Shown one piece after another: positions 8,748 to 18,520 of a stretch of DNA of 64,000 nucleotides. The stretch is from Actinopolyspora erythraea (lineage in GTDB: Bacteria; Actinomycetota; Actinomycetes; Mycobacteriales; Pseudonocardiaceae). A program made the translations under genes and the position numbers. Numbering within the stretch: the stretch's first letter is position 1; every line of letters starts with the position of its first letter. The stretch is from positions 3,658,001 to 3,722,000 of the forward strand of contig NZ_CP022752.1 of NCBI RefSeq assembly GCF_002263515.1, read 5' to 3'. The notes beneath the pieces are model-generated. The model was not told the DNA's origin, did not search any database, and was given only the letters and a program-made list of their open reading frames with translations.

Positions 8748-9473
8748 GTGACCGGCTACACGTCCGACCGGCTCGACGACGGAATGTCCGGGGAAGCCGA
8801 AACGACGGCCACCGAGAGCGGTATCGGCGGTGACGCCCCTCCCGAAGAGGCGGACGATCTCACTTCCCGCCAGCGCAGCGTGCTGGACACGATCCGGCAG
8901 TGGATGCGCGACTACGGCTATCCGCCCAGCGTGCGCGAGATCGGCGATACCGTGGGACTGACCTCGACGTCCTCGGTCGCTTACCAGTTGCGCGTACTCG
9001 AAGGACGCGGCTACCTGCGCCGTGACCCGCACCGCCCCCGCACGGTCGGGGTGGTGACCAACGACGAACCGGGCTCTCCCGAACCGCGGGAGGGCTCGAA
9101 TCCCGCCTACGTTCCGGTGGTGGGGCGTATCGCGGCGGGCGAGCCCATCCTCGCCGAGCAGTCCGTGGACGAAGTGTTCCCGCTTCCCAGAGAAGTGGTG
9201 GGAGAGGGCTCACTCTTCCTGCTGAGCGTGGTGGGCGATTCCATGGTGGACCTGGCCATCACGGACGGCGACTGGGTGGTGGTCCGGCAACAGCCCGACG
9301 CGGAGAACGGTGACGTCGTAGCCGCGATGCTCGACGGTGAAGCCACCGTCAAGACCTTCAAGCGCACGGCGGAGCACCTGTGGCTGCTGCCGCACAACGA
9401 CGACTACGATCCGATCCTCGCCGACGAGGCCACCGTACTCGGCAAAGTGGTGGCCGTGCTGCGCAAGATGTGA
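8748..9473 (+). CDS. lexA: SOS repressor LexA
   Basis: Represses the SOS regulon and self-cleaves when stimulated by RecA filaments; 241 aa. The N-terminal winged helix-turn-helix ([20 protein letters not shown], then [20 protein letters not shown]) is followed by the Ala-Gly cleavage site in GRIAAGEPI, the catalytic serine in VVGDSMVD and the lysine in EATVKTFKR. The start is called at GTG 8748, with AGGAG six nt upstream; ATG 8784 is an alternative without a clear ribosome site. The SOS box at 8662-8677 precedes it. Confidence 0.95.
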   Translation: MTGYTSDRLDDGMSGEAETTATESGIGGDAPPEEADDLTSRQRSVLDTIRQWMRDYGYPPSVREIGDTVGLTSTSSVAYQLRVLEGRGYLRRDPHRPRTVGVVTNDEPGSPEPREGSNPAYVPVVGRIAAGEPILAEQSVDEVFPLPREVVGEGSLFLLSVVGDSMVDLAITDGDWVVVRQQPDAENGDVVAAMLDGEATVKTFKRTAEHLWLLPHNDDYDPILADEATVLGKVVAVLRKM

Positions 9474-10221
9474 CCCCGCGCCCGGGCGGACGGGCGGCGG
9501 AGTCAGCTCGTTTCTCCACTCCATGTGGTGAAGCCGCCGAGGCCGCGGGACCGGTTTCCCCACACCGGAGACACGCGTCCGACCATCTGTTTCGGTCTCC
9601 CGTGAACCACGGGGACGGGGAAAGCGCCGACGACGCCGAGCAACCCGAGGATTCTTGCGCTCGTGACCGAATCAGCAGTGAACATCCGTTGCCGCAACCA
9701 CTCAGGGGTGCCCACCCGGCCGAACGGCCACCGGAACGGGCGACGCGAGCAGCCGCCGGTGTCGTGCCACCGCCCTAATCATTCCGCTCCCGATTCAAGA
9801 GCTCTTTCGTCGTTTTAAATACCGCATGGGCGGTATCTTTATTATCGTACGGTGAAGCCAGCAGCACCACGGAACACGACGGAAGCCCCCTCATTAGGGG
9901 TGGAACTTCTGCAGCAACTCCGATTAATCCAGCACGCGAAGTGATCATACCCACTTTACGTTGGTTTTGACATACGGGATGGTTGGTTTTTTTAACCTCG
10001 TGACGAGGTTCGATCGAAGGCCGAGCCGAGCGCACCCGAACTGAACACGACGACGGGAGTCACTCCGTCTCCGCCACGGGCGACCAATCGAGTTCCTCGA
10101 ACACGCGCGGCCGGTACCAGCGTGCGAACAGCATTCGGCTTCGAAAGGTGACGGAGACGACCGACCTGGTGCGGAGTGGCCGGAACAACCACTCACCGCA
10201 GCACCAACTTCGACTGAACGA
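9474..10221. other. AT-richer intergenic region with hairpins and possible gene remnant
   Basis: About 750 bases with no convincing gene. From about 9780 to 10010 base composition is clearly richer in A/T than the rest of the window. It contains a hairpin with 7-bp arms (9819-9825 with 9830-9836) followed by CTTTATT, usable as a terminator on either strand. It also has a tight inverted repeat (9994-10000 with 10004-10010) that could be an operator. At 10134-10060 on the minus strand a 24-codon segment with good codon bias (MLFARWYRPRVFEELDW...) ends in TGA and may be the tail of a lost gene divergent from the MFS pseudogene. Confidence 0.4.
9819..9836. terminator. Hairpin, possible bidirectional terminator
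   Basis: ATACCGC/GCGGTAT with a 4-nt loop. It is followed by CTTTATTATC on the plus strand and by TTTAAAACG on the minus strand. It lies 345 bp after lexA. Confidence 0.4.
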
Positions 10222-11240
10222 GTGATGTACAAGGAGGTTCGCCGTGCCCCACCGGATACCCCCTGGTTGCTGGTGCTGTTCGCGGCATTACTGGCCACGG
10301 ACACCGACGAGTTCGTCATCGCGGGCGTTCTGCCCGAAGTGGCAGAGAGCCTGGACGTCACCGTGGGAGTAGCCGGACAGCTGGTGACCGCCTTCGCCGT
10401 GGTCTATGCGTTGGGCGCCCCTCGCTGGCCGTAATGCTCGACAAGCTCCCCCGCAGAGTCGTGTTGTGCGGTGGCCTCGTGGTCTTCACAGTGGCCAATG
10501 CGGCCGCCGCTCTCGCCCCCAACTACTGGACGCTGATGGCCGCACGCATCGTCGCGGCGCTGGCCGCGGCAGGCGTCACTTCGGCCGCTTTCGCCACAGC
10601 GACGGCCGGAGCTCCTGAAGGACGTCAGGGCAGTTACCTGTCCGTGGTGACAGCTGGAATGACCGTGGCACTGTTCACCGGTGTTCCACTGGGAACGCTG
10701 CTCGGAGGAACTCACGGCTGGCGGGCCACGTTCTGGCTCATAGCGGCAGTGGGTGCCATGGCCCGTTCACCGCGGCCACGGTGGGTGGCGGCCCGGACCT
10801 TCGAGCGGGCATGCTGCTCATCGTCGGGTTGCTCGGGCTGGTGGGAGCTCTGTTCGGAGGACGGGTGAGTGATGCTCTCGGACCGCATCGCACCTTGAAA
10901 CTGGTGGTCGGTGGACATCTGGTCGCCCTGCTGCTGGCGGCTGTGTTCGGCGCGTCCGGCATGTCGAGTGCTGTGGTGCTGGGCGTCCTGATCGCGTTGT
11001 GGTCCACTTTCGCCTGGAGCCTCAACCCTCCGATGCAGGGAAGCGTGCTGGCGGCCGCCCCGCAGGCGGGCATGACCGCGATGGCGCTGAACATTTCGGG
11101 GCTCTACCTGGGTACCGGTGTGAGCGGCGCCCTCGGCGGTATCGCCATCGGCACACTGGGGATCGACTATCTCCCCTTCGTGTCCGCCGTCCTGATGCTC
11201 CTCGCGTTCTCGTTGACCCCGCGGGTGCGGCGGAGTCCCA
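10222..11240 (+). pseudogene. MFS (DHA1-type) drug efflux transporter pseudogene
   Basis: Three frames are needed to follow one major facilitator protein. Segment 1 (10222-10420) gives TM1 and the start of TM2 (WLLVLFAALLATDTDEFVI). One base is then lost after GGCGCCCC, and segment 2 (about 10422-10762) continues in another frame through TM2-TM5 and the motif GVPLGTLLGG. The frame shifts again near 10765, where the end of TM6 and the central loop (roughly 60-70 codons) are missing. Segment 3 (about 10766-11240) gives TM7 onwards (GMLLIVGLLGLVGALFGGRV). The best ribosome site, AAGGAGG, precedes GTG 10244, which is in yet another frame, and no natural stop follows the last helix. It is non-functional as it stands. 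Confidence 0.88.
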
Positions 11241-11386
11241 CCGCACAGCCAGCAGAGCACTCCGAGGGGTTCACCAGACTCCAGCTCCGTGAACGGAGGC
11301 TCCACCACGGTGGTTTGGGCGAACGCGGTGTTGTCACCCTCGGCACAACACCGCGAGGTTCGTCGAACGCCCGGACCACACGGGGC

Positions 11387-12436
11387 TCACCGCCGTCGGC
11401 GGGCTCTCCGGCGCACTCCCCCGAGCAGGAGGAGCGACGTCACGACGACCACCCCACCGAGCCCCAGCAGCACACGCCTCGTGGGCGGGAACCACCGCTC
11501 GGGCGACGAGACCGGCCGGTCCGCTGAGCTCGTGGTGGTAACGGTGGCCCCCGGCCGCGCCGCCACTGAGCTCACCGCGTTCTCGACGCCCCGCACCGGT
11601 GCCAGCTTCTCGCTCGCAGTCAGCAGGTCACCGTCCGGTTCGAACGCGATGGCCTCCCCCTGCGGCTCGTTCGGCAGCGGGACACGCACCGGCTCACCTC
11701 GCAACGCCTCCACCACGTCACCGTTCGGGACCGGATACAGGTAGGCGTCGGTGTAGGTGCGTACCGCCACCACCTCGTGCCGGGGCGCCACGGCCCCGCC
11801 CGTGACCAACACCGAGCCGAACGAGGCGGGCAACGGCCCGCCGGGCGTGTCGGTGGGCTCCAGCGACAGCGTGCCCACCCGTTCGAGCTCGACCGGTTCG
11901 CGGCTGTCCAGCGGGGCCACCGGTCGGTATATTCCCGCCTCACCCAACGGGTGCTTGGTCACGAGGTGAGGCACACCGTCCCGCCCCAGCAACAGGGCCT
12001 CGGCGTCCCGAGGACCGTCGGGGTACTTCAACCGGTAGAGTTCGGCCGCTCCGGAGGGCTCCAGCACGTGCACCGCCACGGTGTCCCTGCGGGAACTGTT
12101 GTCACCGGTGTCGGCCAGCCAGAGCGTGCCGTCCGCCTGCCGCGCGAGGTCCTCGACGTCGTAGGGATCGACGTCGGCGGAACGCACGTCGACGACCGAG
12201 CAGTCCCGGGGGTCGAGCTCGTAGACCCGCACCACGCTGCCGCCGTCCCCGACGGCGAACCAGTGCCGCGGGCCCGCCGCCAGCCCCGACAGCTCGGTGA
12301 GCCGCTCGTCCCTGGGCGTACACCGGACCCGCGGGTCGGCGGTTCCCGGTTGCCCGGCCGCTTGCCCACCGCTCAAGGCGGGGCAGGCGGCCAGCAACAG
12401 CACCGCGGTGACACGTCGGAGCCGGGACCCGCTCAC
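11387..12436 (-). CDS. Exported, C-terminally membrane-anchored protein of unknown function
   Basis: 349 aa with a signal peptide (RRVTAVLLLAACPALSGG), a large extracytoplasmic domain with repeated short beta-strand-like motifs (e.g. GDGGSVVRVYELD, DTGDNSSRRDTV) suggesting a propeller-like fold, and a C-terminal helix at about 318-340 (VLLGLGGVVVVTSLLLLGG) followed by an Arg-rich tail. No catalytic motif is recognised. Its GTG start overlaps the hflX stop as GTGA, so it is translationally coupled to hflX. The end of the MFS pseudogene lies opposite its 3' side. Confidence 0.75.
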   Translation of the reverse strand: MSGSRLRRVTAVLLLAACPALSGGQAAGQPGTADPRVRCTPRDERLTELSGLAAGPRHWFAVGDGGSVVRVYELDPRDCSVVDVRSADVDPYDVEDLARQADGTLWLADTGDNSSRRDTVAVHVLEPSGAAELYRLKYPDGPRDAEALLLGRDGVPHLVTKHPLGEAGIYRPVAPLDSREPVELERVGTLSLEPTDTPGGPLPASFGSVLVTGGAVAPRHEVVAVRTYTDAYLYPVPNGDVVEALRGEPVRVPLPNEPQGEAIAFEPDGDLLTASEKLAPVRGVENAVSSVAARPGATVTTTSSADRPVSSPERWFPPTRRVLLGLGGVVVVTSLLLLGGVRRRARRRR

Positions 12437-13896
12437 CCCGTGGTCACGAACGGCTCGAGCGCGTTCGCCAGATCCGTCCGAACCTTGGCACGCAGCCTCG
12501 TCCCCTCCGCGGTGTGCTCCCGCTCCACGAGTTCTCCCTCGGTGTGAACCCGGGAGACGAGCTCTCCCCTGGTGTAGGGCACCAGCGCGTCCACGTAGAC
12601 GTCCGGCTTGGGCAACCAGTCGGCGAGGGCCCCCTTGAGCTCCTCGATCCCCTCTCCGGAACGAGCCGAGACGAAGATCGCCTCCGGCAGGAGTCTGCGC
12701 AGTTCCACCACCTTGGTGTTGTCCAAGGAGTCGGCCTTGTTCACCACGACCAGCTCCGGCGGAACCGAACCTCCCTGCTCGGCACTGATCTCGGAAACGA
12801 CCTCACGTACCGCGCTCACCTGTTCCTGCGGGGCGGGATCCGTGCCGTCCACCACGTGCAGCAGCAGATCAGCCCTGGTGACCTCCTCCAGCGTGGAGCG
12901 GAAGGCCTCGACCAGCTGGTGCGGCAGGTGCCGCACGAAACCGACCGTGTCGCTGAGGGTGTAGGGCCTGCCGTCCGGGGTACGGGCACTGCGGGTGGCC
13001 GGGTCCAGGGTCGCGAACAGCGAGTCCTCCACCAGCAGCCCGTTGCCCGTCAGGGCATTGAGCAGGCTGGACTTGCCCGCGTTGGTGTAACCGGCGATGG
13101 TCACGCCCGGCACCGCGTTCGCCACACGCCGCGAGCGCTTGGTCTCCCGGATCGTGCTCATCGAGGCGAGCTCCTTGCGGAGCTTGCTGATGCGCTTGTG
13201 GATGCGACGGCGGTCCGTCTCCATCTTGGTCTCACCCGGACCACGGGTACCCACACCACCGTTACCGCCACCGGCGCGACCACCGGCCTGCCGGGACATC
13301 TTGTCACCCCAACCGCGCAGCCGCGGGAGGTAGTACTGCAACTGGGCCAGCTCCACCTGGGCCTTGCCCTCCTTGGAACTGGCGTGCTGGGCGAAGATGT
13401 CCAGGATCAGAGCCGTGCGGTCCACGACCTTGATCTTGAGTTTCTCCTCCAGCTGTCTGAGCTGACCCGGTGCGAGCTCACCGTCGCAGATGACGGTGTC
13501 GGCCCCGGCCGCGAGCGCGATGTCGCGCAGTTCGCGTACCTTGCCCGAGCCCACGTAGGTCGCGGGATCGGGGCGATCCCTGCGCTGGACGACCCCGTCC
13601 AGCACCTCCGACCCGGCGGTCTCGGCCAGCCTGCCGAGCTCGGCCAGGGATGCCTCCGCCTGCGCGGAGGTTCCCTCGGTCCAGACCCCGACCAGCACGA
13701 CCCGTTCGAGTCGCAACCGCCGGTACTCGACCTCGGTGATGTCGGACAGTTCGGTGGAAAGACCGGAGACACGACGCAGCGAAGCGCGTTCGGCCCGCTC
13801 CATCTCGCCGACGGAGGGTTCCCGGGAGTCGAAGCCCAGGTCTTCGCCTGTCGTCCGTGCGTCAGCGCCGTCCGTGCCGGTGTTCCACTCGGTCAC
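12433..13896 (-). CDS. hflX: GTPase HflX
   Basis: Ribosome-associated GTPase that splits stalled or stressed 70S/50S particles; 487 aa. The N-terminal HflX subdomain (VGSGKVRELRD...) and glycine-rich linker (GGRAGGGNGGVGTRGPGE) precede the G domain: G1 GYTNAGKSS at about residue 270, G3 DTVGF, G4 NKAD. GTG 13896 is taken as the start because GAGGAG lies nine nt upstream; the frame is open for 12 more codons upstream, to a TTG. The downstream membrane-anchored gene overlaps its stop. Confidence 0.95.
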   Translation of the reverse strand: MTEWNTGTDGADARTTGEDLGFDSREPSVGEMERAERASLRRVSGLSTELSDITEVEYRRLRLERVVLVGVWTEGTSAQAEASLAELGRLAETAGSEVLDGVVQRRDRPDPATYVGSGKVRELRDIALAAGADTVICDGELAPGQLRQLEEKLKIKVVDRTALILDIFAQHASSKEGKAQVELAQLQYYLPRLRGWGDKMSRQAGGRAGGGNGGVGTRGPGETKMETDRRRIHKRISKLRKELASMSTIRETKRSRRVANAVPGVTIAGYTNAGKSSLLNALTGNGLLVEDSLFATLDPATRSARTPDGRPYTLSDTVGFVRHLPHQLVEAFRSTLEEVTRADLLLHVVDGTDPAPQEQVSAVREVVSEISAEQGGSVPPELVVVNKADSLDNTKVVELRRLLPEAIFVSARSGEGIEELKGALADWLPKPDVYVDALVPYTRGELVSRVHTEGELVEREHTAEGTRLRAKVRTDLANALEPFVTTG

Positions 13897-14091
13897 GGCG
13901 GGGCTCTCCTCGGTGTGATATAGGCTTGTCAAGTAATCCTTACTCAGTCACTCGTGGGTATCCGGTCACGGCCCGGCCGATCCGGAAATACCGCCCGTAC
14001 GAGCGGGCCCGGCCACGCCGTGGCCACCACCGCCCCGGGATGCCGACTCGGCCTTGCCACCATGTATTGTTACACGAGCGTCCAATGCTTT

Positions 14092-14970
14092 TCACTGGAT
14101 CGCACCCGATGTAACCAACGTTGGCTCTTCGACATTCCCCCACCACCCGGCGTCGAGCTGGCCGCGGGCGACGAGCTCGGCGGGCCCGGTCAGCGTGGTG
14201 GTGTCGGGCGTGACCTCGACTTCCACCGTTCCACCCGGCACGTGCACCAGCCGGCCCCCGTTCTCCTCACCGGCCGCGCGCAACGCCGCCACGGTGGCGG
14301 CGACGGTGCCGGTGCCGCACGAACGCGTCTCACCGATACCGCGCTCGTAAACCCGCATCCGCACCCGCCGTTCGTCGAGCGGCTCCACGAGTTCGATGTT
14401 CACGCCGTCCGGGAACAGCTCGGGATCGTAGCCGGGCCGCACGGACAGATCGAGTTCACCGACTCCGGTGGTGACGCAGACCAGGTGGGGATTACCGAGG
14501 TCCACGGCCAGCGCGGACATGGCGTAACCGGCGATGCTGAGGCTGGAGTGCCCGAGCACGGTCGCCGCCCCCATGTCCACGGTCACGCGGCCGCCCGCCG
14601 CGGCGACGACGCTGCGCAGCCCGGCACGCGTGCCCACCGGAACGGTTCCGGTCGACACCAGCCCCGACTGGAGCAGGTAGCGGGCGAAGACACGCACCCC
14701 GTTACCGCACATCTCGGCCACGGAACCGTCGGCGTTGCGGTAGTCCATGAACCAGGCGTCGGCGGGGACGTCGGCGGGCAGTTCCTCGCCGAGCAGACCA
14801 CCAGGTACGACGCGCAGCACACCGTCGGCGCCCAGCCCGATCCGCCGGTCGCACAGCGCGCGCACCCGCGCCGTCGTCAGTTCGAGTTCACCCCGGGGAT
14901 CGGGCAGCACCACGAAGTCGTTCTCGGTGCCGTGCCCCTTGAGAAATTCCGGTCCCGCGTAAGACTGCAC
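14092..14970 (-). CDS. dapF: Diaminopimelate epimerase
   Basis: Interconverts LL- and meso-diaminopimelate for lysine and peptidoglycan synthesis; 292 aa, the usual size. Both catalytic cysteines are visible, in MCGNGVRVF (about residue 88) and SCGTGTVAA (about 218), with the substrate-binding GHGTENDFVV near the N-terminus. The start is GTG 14970, which gives VQSYAGPEFLKGHGTEND; GGAG lies very close upstream, so the start is moderately sure. The neighbours miaA (upstream) and hflX (downstream) match the usual actinobacterial order. Confidence 0.95.
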   Translation of the reverse strand: MQSYAGPEFLKGHGTENDFVVLPDPRGELELTTARVRALCDRRIGLGADGVLRVVPGGLLGEELPADVPADAWFMDYRNADGSVAEMCGNGVRVFARYLLQSGLVSTGTVPVGTRAGLRSVVAAAGGRVTVDMGAATVLGHSSLSIAGYAMSALAVDLGNPHLVCVTTGVGELDLSVRPGYDPELFPDGVNIELVEPLDERRVRMRVYERGIGETRSCGTGTVAATVAALRAAGEENGGRLVHVPGGTVEVEVTPDTTTLTGPAELVARGQLDAGWWGNVEEPTLVTSGAIQ

Positions 14971-15061
14971 CGCTCCAGTCTAGCCGTCCCGAACCTCCCG
15001 ATCCGGCTCACACCGGGTGTTCCGGACACCCGGGCGGAGGGGACGGCCCCGCACGACCCGC

Positions 15062-15988
15062 TCACCACGGATCGACGCGACGTCGCAGCCGGGAGACCTC
15101 GGCCACGAGGTCGGTTCGGTTCGCGTCGAACCAGTGAATGCGCCCGTCCCTGCGGAACCAGGAGCGCTGCCTGCGCACGAAACGCCGCGTCGCCCGCGCG
15201 GTCTCGGCCGCCGCGGCGGCCATGTCCCCCGCCTCGTCCAGCTCAGCCAGCACCTGCTGGTAGCCGAGCGCCCTGGACGCGGTACGTCCACGACGCAGTC
15301 CGAGACGTTCCAGCCCACGGACCTCGTCCACCAGTCCCTCGTCGAACATCTCGGCGGCTCGCGTGTTGACCCTGGCGTCGAGTTCGCCGACGGGGCGGTC
15401 CAGTCCCACCAGCAGGGTGTCGTAGCGGGGCGGCCCGGGCTCGGGCAGGTTGGCCGAGAAGCGGCGGCCGGTGAGCTCGATCACCTCCATCGCCCGAACC
15501 ACCCTTCTGCCGTTCGAGGGTGGGATGGACGCCGCGGCCGGGGGGTCGAGCTCGGCGAGCTCGCGGTGCAGCGCCTCGGTACCGATCCGGTCCAGCCGCC
15601 GCTGCCAGCGCTGCCGCACCGAGGGGTCCGTGCCCGGGAAGTTCAGCTCGTCCAGCACGGCCTGCACGTACAGTCCGGAGCCTCCGACCAGGATCGGTGT
15701 GGTTCCGGACTCCAGCAGTCGTTCGACGTCGGCCCTGGCTTGCCGCTGGTAGGCCGCCACCGAGGCCGTTTCGGTGACGTCGAGAACGTCCAACTGGTGG
15801 TGCGGAACGCCGCGCCGGGCCTCCGGTGGGAGCTTGGCCGTGCCGATGTCCATCCCCCGGTAGAGCTGCATGGCGTCGGCGTTGACCACCTCGCCGCCCA
15901 GGAGTTCGGCCAGTCGCAGCGCCAGTTCGGACTTGCCCGTGGCGGTGGGACCGAGAACGGCCACCGGGCGTGGCGTCGTGGCGGGCAT
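15062..15988 (-). CDS. miaA: tRNA dimethylallyltransferase
   Basis: Adds the dimethylallyl group to A37 of tRNAs reading UNN codons; 308 aa. The P-loop GPTATGKSE (13-21), the [17 protein letters not shown] block, and the [11 protein letters not shown] and [13 protein letters not shown] segments are typical of the family. MiaB, which acts next on the same base, is encoded about 2.5 kb away at 18514-20013. Confidence 0.96.
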   Translation of the reverse strand: MPATTPRPVAVLGPTATGKSELALRLAELLGGEVVNADAMQLYRGMDIGTAKLPPEARRGVPHHQLDVLDVTETASVAAYQRQARADVERLLESGTTPILVGGSGLYVQAVLDELNFPGTDPSVRQRWQRRLDRIGTEALHRELAELDPPAAASIPPSNGRRVVRAMEVIELTGRRFSANLPEPGPPRYDTLLVGLDRPVGELDARVNTRAAEMFDEGLVDEVRGLERLGLRRGRTASRALGYQQVLAELDEAGDMAAAAAETARATRRFVRRQRSWFRRDGRIHWFDANRTDLVAEVSRLRRRVDPW

Positions 15989-16516
15989 TCCCCCAGCTTA
16001 GGTAGTCCGCGTGGCGCGTTCCGGCGGGTGGTCGCCCACCGGGCCGGTAGAGCCACCGAAGTCCGGGGTGATCTCACGCTTCCCCACCACGGGAGAAGGG
16101 CTCACCGGTTCACTCGACCTGACCGAATGAAGCCCCGCGAGCCACCCTGCCGCCCACGCGCCGACACGCGGTAGTCACGAAAAAGCCTTCCTACCGCCGA
16201 TGGGGTGGTGTCGTCCAATATCGTGGTGGGGACACACTCACAACGAAAGCTGTCACCGGGCGCTTCGGCCACTCGTCAGGACCAGAGCTGGTTCCGCCGT
16301 TCGCGGAGCCGGTCCGCGATCGGATCCACCGGTCGTACCGGCTTCACCGGCCGGCGGAGTCGGCTGTCCCGGACTGGTCGACACGCGCCCGAGCTGTTTG
16401 AATGCGCCGACGGCGGCACACCCCACAACGTGCCGCCGGGGTGCCGGGCCCCGTCCTACGGCGGGGCGCTCGTGTTCGACACGAGCACCTGAGCGGGCAG
16501 AAGGAGGAAGCCGGCC
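15989..16516. other. Intergenic region between miaA and the DUF349 gene
   Basis: 528 bases between divergent genes. Short frames in both directions have no family resemblance and no ribosome sites. It presumably holds the two divergent promoters; no operator or RNA structure is recognised with confidence. Confidence 0.4.
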
Positions 16517-17839
16517 ATGACAGACCAGGACACGACGCCGAACACCGCCGACGCGTCGGCGGCCGCGGACTCGACGACGAGCGGTTCGGGACGTGGCGCC
16601 GCGCCCGCGGTACCGATCGCTTCCGGCGATCCGGCGCGCTGGGGCCGGGTCGACTCCGAGGGTGAGGTTTACGTACGAACCTCCGAGGGGGAACGGTTCG
16701 TCGGATCGTGGCAGGCGGGAGACGCCGACGAAGGGCTGGCCCATTTCGCACGAAGGTTCGACGATCTCCGCACCGAGGCCGAGCTGCTGGAGACACGGCT
16801 CTCCTCGGGCTCGGGCGATCCCAAGCAGACGTTGTCCAACGCCAAGCACCTGCGCGACGGGCTCCCCGGGGCCTCCGTGGTCGGCGACGTCGACTCGCTG
16901 GCGGCTCGACTGGAACACATAGTCCAGCGTGCCGAGGAAGCCGTCGAACGCGCCAAGGCGGAGCGCGAGAAGGCACGTGCCGAGGCGGTGGCCCGCAAGG
17001 AGGCGCTGGTCGAGGAGGCCGAACAGATCGGTGCCGAGGCCACCAACTGGAAGGCCGCCGGGGACAGGCTGCGTGCCATCTTCGAGGAGTGGAAGGGCGT
17101 CCGGGGCGTCGACCGCAAGACCGACGAACAGCTCTGGAAGAGGTTCACCAAGGCCCGGGACGCTTTCAACCGGCGTCGGGGATCGCACTTCGCGGAGCTG
17201 GACCGGCAGCGCAACGCGGCCAAGGAACGCAAGCAGGAACTGGTCGACGAGGCCGAGTCGCTGACCGAGTCAACCGACTGGGGCCCCACGGCGGACCGCT
17301 ATAAGCAGCTGATGAGCGAGTGGAAGTCCGTCGGGCGCGCCCCCAAGGACAGCGACGAGGCGCTCTGGAAGCGTTTCCGTTCGGCGCAGGACAGGTTCTT
17401 CTCCCGTCGCTCCGAGGCGTTCGCCGAGCGCGACGCCGAGTTCGCCGAGAACGCCAAGCTCAAGGAGGAGCTGCTGTCCGAGGCGGAGCGGATCGATCCG
17501 TCCGCCGACCTGGGCGCCGCCCAGGCGCAGTTGCAGCGCATCCAACAGCGCTGGGACGAGATCGGCAAGGTGCCACGGGAACGCATCCGCGAGCTCGAGG
17601 GCAGGCTGCGGACGGTCAACGACCGGGTCCGCTCGGCCGCCCAGACCGAGTGGCGCCGCACCGACCCGGAGGCCCAGGCCAGGGTCGAGCAGTTCCGCGA
17701 ACGGGTGGAGCAGTACGAGCAGCAGGCCGCCAAGGCGCGCTCGGCCGGTAACGAGAAGCGCGCCAAGGAGGCCGAACGGCAGGCCCAGCAGTGGCAGGAG
17801 TGGCTCACCGCCGCGGAGAACGCCCTCTCCGACCGCTGA
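16517..17839 (+). CDS. DUF349 domain protein (Rv2731-like)
   Basis: 440 aa, soluble, highly charged and mostly helical. An Ala/Thr/Ser-rich N-terminus (about 1-35) is followed by a short beta region (WGRVDSEGEVYVRTSEGERF) and then repeated DUF349 units, each with a W-K/F-R pattern (ATNWKAAGDRLRAIFEEWK; DRYKQLMSEWKSVGRAPK; LQRIQQRWDEIGKVPRER). A C-terminal coiled coil rich in Ala/Glu/Gln ends the protein. GGAGG lies nine nt before the ATG. The family is conserved in actinobacteria beside miaB; its molecular function is not settled. Confidence 0.88.
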   Translation: MTDQDTTPNTADASAAADSTTSGSGRGAAPAVPIASGDPARWGRVDSEGEVYVRTSEGERFVGSWQAGDADEGLAHFARRFDDLRTEAELLETRLSSGSGDPKQTLSNAKHLRDGLPGASVVGDVDSLAARLEHIVQRAEEAVERAKAEREKARAEAVARKEALVEEAEQIGAEATNWKAAGDRLRAIFEEWKGVRGVDRKTDEQLWKRFTKARDAFNRRRGSHFAELDRQRNAAKERKQELVDEAESLTESTDWGPTADRYKQLMSEWKSVGRAPKDSDEALWKRFRSAQDRFFSRRSEAFAERDAEFAENAKLKEELLSEAERIDPSADLGAAQAQLQRIQQRWDEIGKVPRERIRELEGRLRTVNDRVRSAAQTEWRRTDPEAQARVEQFRERVEQYEQQAAKARSAGNEKRAKEAERQAQQWQEWLTAAENALSDR

Positions 17840-17995
17840 GCGCCCGGTGAACGGCTCGGCAGGAGGAACCGGCGCGTCGCGCTACCGTGACGGAAACCGA
17901 CGGCGCCGGTTCCGCACCGATTCACCCACTCGACGCCCCCGAGGGAGCGGCGGGCAGTTCCCGGTGTGGCCCCGGGGAAACCACGGTCGGCGCTC

Positions 17996-18520
17996 CTAGG
18001 GGCGGGACCACACGATTCGCAGCCACTGCGCTGCCAGCACGCCCATCGCGATCACCGCGATCACCAGGCCGAACGCGGGCCCCTCCTGTCCGGCCGGAAC
18101 CGTCTGGCGCGACCAGATGGCGATGACCCCCTCCACCGTGACCACTCCGCAGAGCATGGCCGCCACCCAGGCGACGGACCAGCGGCGGGTAGCCAGCGCC
18201 AGCGCCCCCAGCAGGACTCCCGCCACGATGGCGTTGATGGAGAACAACCGCGGCAGCAGTCCGACCTCCAGCGCGGGGTCAGCCTGCCCCGCCACGATCT
18301 GCCACCCCTGGGCACCGCCGACCCACGGCAGCACGGCGGTCAGCACCAGAACCAGCATGACGCCGGTGATGACCATCGCACGAGCACCGGGATCGATCCT
18401 GCCAGCGATGTCGCGCTCGGCGCGGGACAACTCGGCACGGAACCGCTGCTGGCTGATCTGGTCCACTTCCTCGTCTCCGTCCGGACGCGGTTGCTGTCCA
18501 CCGGAATTCTCGCTCAACAT
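17996..18520 (-). CDS. Four-helix membrane protein (Rv2732c-like)
   Basis: 174 aa. A polar N-terminus of about 45 residues is followed by four hydrophobic segments ([69 protein letters not shown]). The ATG at 18520 overlaps the end of miaB (ATGTTGA), with AGGGG five nt upstream, so it is coupled to miaB. Position and topology match the M. tuberculosis gene between Rv2731 and miaB. Biochemical role unknown. Confidence 0.8.
   Translation of the reverse strand: MLSENSGGQQPRPDGDEEVDQISQQRFRAELSRAERDIAGRIDPGARAMVITGVMLVLVLTAVLPWVGGAQGWQIVAGQADPALEVGLLPRLFSINAIVAGVLLGALALATRRWSVAWVAAMLCGVVTVEGVIAIWSRQTVPAGQEGPAFGLVIAVIAMGVLAAQWLRIVWSRP

Noticed and set aside
9994..10010. Inverted repeat as rho-independent terminator
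   Set aside because: The T-run precedes it on the plus strand and becomes an A-run after it on the minus strand, so it is not a terminator in either direction.
10060..10134. 24-codon minus-strand fragment as a gene
   Set aside because: Good codon bias but no start signal or full domain; kept only as a possible remnant.
12514..13923. Long plus-strand frame opposite hflX
   Set aside because: Antisense shadow of high third-position GC; no motif and no ribosome site.
14040..14100. tRNA-like sequence near the dapF 3' end
   Set aside because: No T-arm consensus or cloverleaf pairing.
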